Shown: positions 6,071-11,350 of the stretch, in pieces
Layout: each line of letters opens with the position of its first letter
Numbering within the stretch: the stretch's first letter is position 1
Assembly: GCA_003104895.1 (NCBI GenBank)
Contig: PQAG01000177.1
Location: 7,124 to 18,473, forward strand
Direction: 5' to 3'
Source of the DNA: Nitrosomonadales bacterium
GTDB lineage: Bacteria > Pseudomonadota > Gammaproteobacteria > Burkholderiales > Sulfuricellaceae
Length of the DNA: 11,350 bases
Program-made: the position numbers and the translations under genes
The notes under the pieces: model-generated
What the model was told of the DNA's origin: nothing
The model's database searches: none
What the model saw: only the letters and a program-made list of their open reading frames with translations

Positions 6071-7855
6071 GTGACTGAATCGTTCATGCAGGATGCGGAA
6101 AGCATTGAAAGCCGGCGCCACCCGATTGTCCTGAACACCGGCGAACTGGAGTACATGCTCGAGGGGCGGCAGCAGTTCCGCCATTCTTCCCTGGGCAGCC
6201 TGCTGGTGCAGGAAAAAATCATCAGCCAGGCCCAGCTGGACGAAGCGCTTGCCTATCAGAGCAGGCACCCCGACAAGAAGCTGGGCGCTATCCTGGCGGA
6301 AATGGGGGCGGCAACCTCGCCCCAGATCTTTCTTGCCGTGGCCCGTTCGCTGGGGGCGCCCATCGTCTGCCTCAGCGGCTTCGATTTCGACCACAAGGCG
6401 CTCGCCATGGTCACGCCCGATGTGGTGCGCGATCATTATGCAATTCCCCTGATGTTCCATGGCGAGCGGCTGGTGCTGGCAATGGAAAATCTGCTCGATA
6501 CCGACGCCATCCACGCCATCAGCTTCATCACCCAGCGCGCCATCGAGCCCGTCTTCGCGCCGCGCGAAGAAATCAGGAGCGCGATCAACAAGTTCTACGA
6601 TCTGCAGGAGCAGGAACGCGAGCTGGATCGCCTCGAGCTTTCCGATTTTTACTACGAGGATGACCAGGAGGTCTGGCGGGAGGCGGAGCGCCTCGCCAAC
6701 GAGACCCCGGTGGTCAGGCTGGTTGATAACCTCATCCTGGCGGCCATTCACCAGCGCGCCTCGGATATCCATATCCGGCCCGGCAGCAAGAAGGTGGACC
6801 TGCTCTACCGCATCGACGGCACCCTGATTTTCAGGCGCGAGATCCAGAAAGGCCTGCTGCCGGCGATTGTTAGCCGCATCAAGATCATCAGCCGGCTCAA
6901 TATTGCCGAGCACCGCCTGCCGCAGGATGGCAGCTCGCGCATGCTGGATGGCAAGAACATCGTGGACATGCGCATTTCCACCATCCCCTGCCAGTTCGGC
7001 GAGAGCGTCGTGATCCGCCTTCTCAACAAGGGCGAGGGGCTGCGCTCGGTCAAGGACATCGGTTTCAGCGAGCGGGACGAAACGCTCTTCACCCACCTGA
7101 TCAACAAGAGTTTCGGCATCATTCTGGTGACCGGCCCGACCGGCTCGGGCAAAACTACCACCCTGTACGCCGCCATGCGCGAGGTGGCGAAGCACAGTCT
7201 CAATATCGTCACGGTCGAAGACCCGGTGGAGTATGAATTTGAAGGCATGCGCCAGATTCATATCCTGCCGCAAATCCATTTCGGTTTTCCCCAGGCGCTG
7301 CGCCATATTCTGCGCCACGACCCGGACGTGATCATGATCGGCGAGATCCGCGACGAGGAAACCGCAAAGATCGCGGTGGAGAGCGCGCTCACCGGGCACC
7401 TGGTGCTTTCCACCCTGCACACCAACGACGCGCCCGGCGCCATCACCCGCCTGATTGAAATGGGCGTCGAACCCTATCTGCTCAAGTCTGCCGTGATCGG
7501 CGTCATTGCGCAGCGCCTGGTGCGCCGCAATTGCCCCCACTGCATGGCGGTGGAGGATGTGGACCCCTTTGTTCGCGCCAGTCTGGGCGTGCCCGAGGGC
7601 GAGGTGTTCTACAAGGGGCGGGGCTGCGAGCGCTGCAATCGCACCGGCTATCTTGGCCGCCTTGCGGCCTACGAATTGCTGGCGGTCAACGAGAACATCC
7701 GCCGCCATATCAAGCCCGGCATCGCCGGAAATGAATTGCGCAAGCTCGCTGTTCAGGAAGGGATGGTCACCCTGACCGCCAATGCCATTGAATGGGCGCG
7801 CAGAAAGGATACCTCGCTGGCCGAGGTCTACCGGGTCTGCCTGGAAGTGTTGTGA
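6071..7855 (+). CDS. GspE/PilB/MshE-type assembly ATPase
   Basis: This 594-residue ATPase belongs to the family that powers type IV pilus assembly or type II secretion. Residues 38-100 resemble an MshEN/T2SSE N-terminal domain (SLGSLLVQEKIISQAQLDEAL, then KKLGAILAEMG). An acidic linker (178-210) follows, then the N2 domain with ASDIHIRPG (230-238). The catalytic part has Walker A GPTGSGKTTT 355-364, Asp box TVEDPVEYE 381-389, Walker B PDVIMIGEIRDEET 418-431 and His box TGHLVLSTLHTNDA 441-454. A four-cysteine zinc site is formed by C488, C491, C519 and C522. It is full length and looks functional. The start is uncertain: GTG at 6071 or ATG at 6086, neither with a strong Shine-Dalgarno. It follows pilU by 15 bases. 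No pilC or secretin gene is present, so PilB, MshE or GspE cannot be decided. Confidence 0.87.
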   Translation: MTESFMQDAESIESRRHPIVLNTGELEYMLEGRQQFRHSSLGSLLVQEKIISQAQLDEALAYQSRHPDKKLGAILAEMGAATSPQIFLAVARSLGAPIVCLSGFDFDHKALAMVTPDVVRDHYAIPLMFHGERLVLAMENLLDTDAIHAISFITQRAIEPVFAPREEIRSAINKFYDLQEQERELDRLELSDFYYEDDQEVWREAERLANETPVVRLVDNLILAAIHQRASDIHIRPGSKKVDLLYRIDGTLIFRREIQKGLLPAIVSRIKIISRLNIAEHRLPQDGSSRMLDGKNIVDMRISTIPCQFGESVVIRLLNKGEGLRSVKDIGFSERDETLFTHLINKSFGIILVTGPTGSGKTTTLYAAMREVAKHSLNIVTVEDPVEYEFEGMRQIHILPQIHFGFPQALRHILRHDPDVIMIGEIRDEETAKIAVESALTGHLVLSTLHTNDAPGAITRLIEMGVEPYLLKSAVIGVIAQRLVRRNCPHCMAVEDVDPFVRASLGVPEGEVFYKGRGCERCNRTGYLGRLAAYELLAVNENIRRHIKPGIAGNELRKLAVQEGMVTLTANAIEWARRKDTSLAEVYRVCLEVL

Positions 7856-7918
7856 TCCCGCTTTTCTCCTTCAGGGTGCCGCCCGGGCGTTGCTAATGCG
7901 CGCGGGATCAAAATCCGT

Positions 7919-7924
7919 TAGAAT
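7919..7924 (+). promoter_or_regulatory. Possible -10 element for lepA
   Basis: TAGAAT matches five of six bases of the sigma-70 -10 box and would place transcription start near 7931, giving a leader of about 55 bases. No acceptable -35 box lies 15-19 bases upstream, so confidence is low. Confidence 0.3.
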
Positions 7925-7941
7925 TCAACTTTCCTAACCAG

Positions 7942-7968
7942 AAAAGGGCACATCACCGTGCCCTTTTT
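7942..7968 (+). terminator. Rho-independent terminator-like hairpin just before lepA
   Basis: AAAAGGGCAC (7942-7951) pairs perfectly with GTGCCCTTTT (7958-7967) around the loop ATCACC, and the T-run extends through 7968. It could end transcripts from the upstream ATPase genes. It ends only 17 bases before the lepA ATG, leaving no room for a lepA promoter downstream. It therefore either acts in the lepA leader as an attenuator or is a non-terminating stem. No ribosome binding site is visible between it and lepA. Confidence 0.55.
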
Positions 7969-7985
7969 GCTGCATACAAGCAAGC

Positions 7986-9779
7986 ATGAACCAGATACGC
8001 AATTTCTCCATCATCGCCCACATCGACCACGGCAAATCCACCCTGGCGGACCGCATCATCCACCTTTGCGGCGGCCTCTCGGACCGCGAAATGGAAGCCC
8101 AGGTGCTCGATTCCATGGACATCGAGCGCGAGCGCGGCATCACCATCAAGGCCCAGACCGCCGCCCTGGAATACAAGGCGCGCGACGGCAAGGTTTACCA
8201 GCTCAACCTCATCGACACCCCCGGCCACGTGGATTTCTCCTACGAGGTCAGCCGCTCGCTGGCAGCCTGCGAAGGCGCGCTGCTGGTGGTGGACGCCTCA
8301 CAGGGCGTGGAGGCGCAGAGCGTGGCCAACTGCTACACCGCCATCGAGCAGGGCGTGGAAGTGGTGCCGGTGCTCAACAAGATCGACCTGCCCAGCGCCG
8401 AGCCGGAGCGCGTGATCAAGGAAATCGAGGACATCATCGGCATCGACGCCAAGGATGCGGTGCTGGCCAGCGCCAAGACCGGCGTGGGCGTGGAGGAAAC
8501 GCTGGAAGCGGTGATTGCGCGCATTCCCCCGCCCAAGGGCAATCCCGCTGGCCCGCTCAAGGCGCTGATCATCGACTCCTGGTTCGACAACTATGTCGGC
8601 GTGGTGATGCTGGTGCGGGTGGTGGATGGCGTGCTCAAGCCCAAGGACAAGATCCGCCTCATGGCCACCGGCGACATTCACCTGTGCGAGCAGGTCGGCG
8701 TGTTCACGCCCAAGTCGCTGACCCGGCCGCAGCTTTCGGCTGGCGAGGTGGGCTTCATCATCGCCGGCATCAAGGAACTGAAATCCGCCAAGGTGGGCGA
8801 TACCGTGACTCTGGCGAACAATCCCGCCAGCGAGCCCTTGCCCGGCTTCAAGGAGATCAAGCCGCAGGTGTTCGCCGGGTTGTACCCGGTGGAATCGCAC
8901 GACTACGAAGCGCTGCGCGATGCGCTGGAAAAGCTCAAGCTCAACGACGCCTCGCTGCAATACGAGCCGGAAACCTCGCAGGCATTGGGCTTCGGTTTCC
9001 GCTGCGGCTTCCTCGGCCTGTTGCACCTGGAGATCGTGCAGGAGCGCCTGGAGCGCGAGTACGACATGGACCTCATCACCACCGCGCCGACGGTGATTTA
9101 TGAGGTGGTGATGCGCGACGGCACGGTGCTGGAGATCGAAAACCCGTCCAAGCTGCCGGATCTGTCGAAAATCGAGGAAATCCGCGAGCCCATCATCACC
9201 GCCACCATCCTGGTGCCGCAGGAGTATGTCGGTTCCGTGATCACCCTGTGCACCCAGAAGCGCGGCTCCCAGACCAATATGCAGTACATGGGCCGGCAGG
9301 TGATGCTGACCTACGACATGCCCATGAACGAAGTGGTGATGGACCTGTTCGACAAGCTCAAGTCCACCAGCCGGGGTTACGCCTCGCTGGATTACGAGTT
9401 CAAGGAATTCCGCGCCGCCGACCTGGTCAAGGTGGATATCCTGATCAACAACGAAAAGGTCGATGCGCTCTCGGTGATCGTGCACCGCGCCAATGCGATT
9501 TACCGCGGCCGCGAGCTGGCCGCCAAGATGCGCCAGCTGATCCCGCGCCAGATGTTCGATATCGCCGTGCAGGCGGCCATCGGCTCGCAGATTCTGGCGC
9601 GCGAGAACGTCAAGGCGCTGCGCAAGAACGTGCTGGCCAAGTGCTACGGCGGCGACATCACGCGCAAGCGCAAGCTGCTGGAGAAGCAGAAGGCGGGCAA
9701 GAAGCGCATGAAGCAGGTGGGCAACGTGGAGATTCCGCAGGAGGCATTCCTGGCCATTCTGCAGGTGGATAATAAATAG
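7986..9779 (+). CDS. lepA: Elongation factor 4 (LepA), ribosome-associated translational GTPase
   Basis: This 597-residue GTPase acts on the ribosome; family members are linked to back-translocation and to efficient initiation or 30S assembly. All GTPase motifs are present: G1 AHIDHGKST 11-19, switch I RGITIK 50-55, G3 DTPGH 77-81 with the catalytic histidine, G4 NKID 131-134 and G5 SAK 162-164. It has the LepA-specific C-terminal domain, including CYGGDITRKRKLLEKQKAGKK near the end, and length matches the family (about 599 in E. coli). The start MNQIRNFSIIAHIDHG aligns with known LepA N-termini although no Shine-Dalgarno is visible. It begins the lepA-lepB-DUF4845-rnc run, and 90 bases with a large inverted repeat separate it from lepB. 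Confidence 0.98.
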   Translation: MNQIRNFSIIAHIDHGKSTLADRIIHLCGGLSDREMEAQVLDSMDIERERGITIKAQTAALEYKARDGKVYQLNLIDTPGHVDFSYEVSRSLAACEGALLVVDASQGVEAQSVANCYTAIEQGVEVVPVLNKIDLPSAEPERVIKEIEDIIGIDAKDAVLASAKTGVGVEETLEAVIARIPPPKGNPAGPLKALIIDSWFDNYVGVVMLVRVVDGVLKPKDKIRLMATGDIHLCEQVGVFTPKSLTRPQLSAGEVGFIIAGIKELKSAKVGDTVTLANNPASEPLPGFKEIKPQVFAGLYPVESHDYEALRDALEKLKLNDASLQYEPETSQALGFGFRCGFLGLLHLEIVQERLEREYDMDLITTAPTVIYEVVMRDGTVLEIENPSKLPDLSKIEEIREPIITATILVPQEYVGSVITLCTQKRGSQTNMQYMGRQVMLTYDMPMNEVVMDLFDKLKSTSRGYASLDYEFKEFRAADLVKVDILINNEKVDALSVIVHRANAIYRGRELAAKMRQLIPRQMFDIAVQAAIGSQILARENVKALRKNVLAKCYGGDITRKRKLLEKQKAGKKRMKQVGNVEIPQEAFLAILQVDNK

Positions 9780-9851
9780 TGAGGCGTCAGGAGTGAGGAG
9801 TGAGGAGTTTCGAGGGGGTTTTCTCCTCACTCCTCACTCCTCACTCCTTAC
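9779..9851. repeat. Inverted repeat built of tandem heptamers between lepA and lepB
   Basis: AGGAGTGAGGAGTGAGGAG (9789-9807) and CTCCTCACTCCTCACTCCT (9823-9841) are perfect 19-base reverse complements with a 15-base loop (TTTCGAGGGGGTTTT). Extending to 9779 and 9851 gives 29-base arms with three mismatches. Each arm is itself a tandem repeat of the 7-base unit GAGTGAG: about two and a half units on the left and about three and a half on the right. The left arm begins at the last base of the lepA stop codon. As RNA it would form a very stable hairpin; there is no T-run after it, so it is not a standard terminator. Confidence 0.9.
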
Positions 9852-9863
9852 TGCCCGTAAGGG
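9845..9863 (+). promoter_or_regulatory. Small hairpin covering the lepB ribosome binding site
   Basis: TCCTTAC (9845-9851) pairs with GTAAGGG (9857-9863), six Watson-Crick pairs plus one G-U, around the loop TGCCC. The right side contains the AAGGG that serves as lepB Shine-Dalgarno (AAGGGA 9859-9864, 5 bases before the ATG). Folding would hide it. The left side overlaps the outer, imperfect end of the large inverted repeat. Confidence 0.4.
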
Positions 9864-9869
9864 AACAAA

Positions 9870-10676
9870 ATGAATTTTGCTTTAATCATGCTGATCGCGC
9901 TGCTGATTACCGGCGCCATCTGGCTGTTCGACATCTACCTGGGCAAGCCGCGCCGGGCAAAGGAAGCCAAGGAGCCGGTGCTGGTGGAATATGCCAGGAG
10001 TTTCTTTCCGGTCATTCTGGTGGTATTCCTGCTGCGCTCTTTTCTGGTGGAACCGTTCAAGATCCCTTCCGGCTCCATGCTGCCAACCCTGCTGGTGGGC
10101 GATTTCATTCTCGTCAACAAGTACACCTATGGCATCCGGCTGCCGGTGATCAACGCCAAGATCATCGATGTCAATCCGCCGCAACGCGGCGACGTGATGG
10201 TCTTCCGTTACCCGGAAGATACCTCGCTGGACTACATCAAGCGGGTGGTGGGGCTGCCCGGCGACCGCGTGGTGTACCGCGACAAACGCCTGTTCATCAA
10301 TGGCCAGGAAATGGCAATGGAAGACCGCGGCGAGCAGTTCAATTACGTCAAAAGCGGCCTCAACTATGTCACCGCCAGGCGCGCCTACGAACGGCTGGGC
10401 AGCCATCAGCATGCGGTGCTGGTTCTGCCCGAATTGCCGCCGGTGCGTCTGGGCGATGTCAGGTCCTTTCCGTCACGGGCCAACTGTGATTACAATGAGG
10501 ACGGTTTCGGCTGCACCGTGCCCGAAGGACACTATTTCATGATGGGCGATAACCGCGACGACAGCAACGATAGCCGTTACTGGGGCTTTGTGCCTGACCG
10601 CAACATCGTCGGCAAGGCATTCATGATCTGGTGGAATTTCGGCGACTTCAAGCGTATTGGCCAGACAATCAACTAG
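9870..10676 (+). CDS. lepB: Signal peptidase I
   Basis: This 268-residue inner-membrane serine protease removes signal peptides from exported proteins on the periplasmic side. Two N-terminal membrane segments (about 3-23 and 44-62) flank a basic cytoplasmic loop (GKPRRAKEAKE). The catalytic serine is Ser69 in PSGSMLPTL and the general base is Lys124 in DYIKRVVGLPGD. Box E is GDNRDDSNDSRYWGFVP at 226-242. Length is within the range of proteobacterial LepB. The ATG at 9870 has AAGGGA 5 bases before it. It follows lepA as in the classical lep operon, and the DUF4845 gene begins 9 bases after its stop. It should process proteins such as the periplasmic cyclophilin encoded in this window. Confidence 0.97.
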   Translation: MNFALIMLIALLITGAIWLFDIYLGKPRRAKEAKEPVLVEYARSFFPVILVVFLLRSFLVEPFKIPSGSMLPTLLVGDFILVNKYTYGIRLPVINAKIIDVNPPQRGDVMVFRYPEDTSLDYIKRVVGLPGDRVVYRDKRLFINGQEMAMEDRGEQFNYVKSGLNYVTARRAYERLGSHQHAVLVLPELPPVRLGDVRSFPSRANCDYNEDGFGCTVPEGHYFMMGDNRDDSNDSRYWGFVPDRNIVGKAFMIWWNFGDFKRIGQTIN

Positions 10677-10685
10677 GAGACCGGG

Positions 10686-11072
10686 ATGAAAAAAAATCAG
10701 CAGGGGATGACCTTTTTGGGCGTGATGTTTGTCGGCATGATCATTGTATTTGGAGCCATTCTGCTGATGAAACTGATCCCTCCCTACCTCGAATTCTGGT
10801 CGGTGCAGAAGATCATCAGCGTCATGGCCAAGGATTCTGCCCTGCCCGGCATGACACCAAAGGAGGTCAGAGACTCATTCGACAGGCGCGCCGTGATCGA
10901 CAATGTCAGGGTGATCACGGGTAAAGACCTGGATATCGACAAGAGCCGCGGTGAAAACACGGTTTCGGCCAGCTATTCGGTGACCGTGCCGATCGCGGGC
11001 AATCTGAGCGCATTGATCGAGTTTCAGGCCTCCACCCAGGGCACCAAGGCCGCAAAGCCGGCGGGTGAGTAA
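10686..11072 (+). CDS. DUF4845-type single-pass membrane protein
   Basis: This 128-residue protein matches by position and shape the DUF4845 family found between lepB and rnc; its function is not known to me. It has one N-terminal hydrophobic segment (about residues 8-30) followed by KLIPPYLEFWSVQKIISVM and a small soluble domain, with a disordered Ala/Lys tail. By topology the C-terminal domain is probably periplasmic. The N-terminus MKKNQQGMTFLGVMFVG looks like a prepilin leader, with Gly before a Met-Thr-Phe-Leu stretch, but position +5 is Gly, not the Glu usual in pilins. AGGAGA (10675-10680) lies 5 bases before the ATG and overlaps the lepB stop codon, implying co-translation with lepB. 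The rnc start follows 24 bases after its stop, in the same frame. Confidence 0.85.
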   Translation: MKKNQQGMTFLGVMFVGMIIVFGAILLMKLIPPYLEFWSVQKIISVMAKDSALPGMTPKEVRDSFDRRAVIDNVRVITGKDLDIDKSRGENTVSASYSVTVPIAGNLSALIEFQASTQGTKAAKPAGE

Positions 11073-11096
11073 ATTCTTGCGCATTTCCCGGTCTTG

Positions 11097-11350
11097 ATGA
11101 AGCGCCAGGCACTTTGCCGCCGCCTCGGGCGCGAGTTTTCCCGGCCAGAGCTGTTGCAGCAGGCACTGACGCACCGCAGCTACGGCTCCCCCAATAACGA
11201 GCGGCTGGAATTTCTCGGCGACAGCATCCTGAATTGCGTCATTGCGGCGCGCCTGTACCAGCTCTACCCGCGTCTGCCGGAAGGCGACCTGAGCCGCATG
11301 CGCGCAGCGCTGGTGAAGGAGCAGACGCTGGCGGAGATCGCCGGGCGGCT
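11097..11350 (+). CDS. rnc: Ribonuclease III, N-terminal part (runs off right edge)
   Basis: The visible 84 residues carry the RNase III signature NERLEFLGDSILN at 34-46, with metal-binding residues Glu35, Glu38 and Asp42 corresponding to E. coli Glu38, Glu41 and Asp45. LTHRSYG lies just before and EGDLSRMRAALVKEQTLAEIA after, as in the family. The enzyme cleaves double-stranded RNA in rRNA maturation and mRNA turnover; the rest of the nuclease domain and the dsRNA-binding domain lie beyond the window. ATG at 11097 is chosen; a TTG directly before it is the only other common start codon back to the in-frame stop at 11070-11072. No clear Shine-Dalgarno is seen. The genomic neighbourhood (lepB, DUF4845 gene) supports the call. 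Confidence 0.95.
   Translation, partial: MKRQALCRRLGREFSRPELLQQALTHRSYGSPNNERLEFLGDSILNCVIAARLYQLYPRLPEGDLSRMRAALVKEQTLAEIAGR

Noticed and set aside
4811..7708. Minus-strand open frame of 965 codons opposite the two ATPase genes
   Set aside because: It lies antisense to two genes with full sets of conserved ATPase motifs and spans both of them. Its translation is rich in His, Gln, Asp and Ala with no recognisable domain. GC-rich codon use commonly creates such open antisense frames.
8298..9830. Minus-strand open frame of 510 codons opposite lepA
   Set aside because: It is antisense to the unmistakable lepA gene, is low-complexity (His, Leu, Gln, Asp) and begins inside the lepA-lepB inverted repeat; a composition shadow.
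9779..9851. Tandem GAGTGAG units considered as a CRISPR array or coding repeat
   Set aside because: The units are 7 bases, contiguous and without spacers, and the two halves are inverted. There is no open gene across them in the operon frame.

Overview
The window looks like a chromosomal segment of a GC-rich proteobacterium, most likely a betaproteobacterium. The main support is the run lepA - lepB - DUF4845 gene - rnc at the right end, an arrangement known from beta- and gammaproteobacterial genomes, plus protein sequences of proteobacterial type throughout. No phage genes, integrases, transposases, tRNAs, rRNAs or CRISPR arrays were found. Coding density is very high, and no gap between genes exceeds about 130 bases.

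Left part (1-3889): a minus-strand pair encodes a periplasmic cyclophilin (ppiA-like) and, 4 bases downstream, the N-terminal part of an ABC exporter that runs off the left edge. Divergent to it is arfB, a stop-codon-independent ribosome rescue hydrolase. Convergent with arfB is a second minus-strand pair: an Atm1/HMT1-type ABC half-exporter followed after 10 bases by a thioredoxin-fold protein.

Centre (3890-7985): a divergent promoter region leads into a plus-strand three-gene unit. It encodes an unrecognised cytoplasmic coiled-coil protein, a PilU-type (PilT family) ATPase and a GspE/PilB/MshE-type ATPase with a degenerate MshEN-like N-terminus. No pilin, PilC, PilMNOPQ or prepilin peptidase gene lies beside them. 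This is the least conventional part of the window and the best candidate for an undescribed subsystem, possibly an accessory motor module for type IV pili.

Right part (7986-11350): lepA (EF4), lepB (signal peptidase I), a DUF4845 membrane protein and the start of rnc (RNase III). The lepA leader carries a terminator-like hairpin only 17 bases before the start codon. The 90-base lepA-lepB gap is dominated by an unusual inverted repeat whose arms are tandem heptamers. A second small hairpin there covers the lepB ribosome binding site.

All protein assignments come from motifs and family knowledge read by eye; no database search was run. Promoter and terminator calls are pattern matches only.
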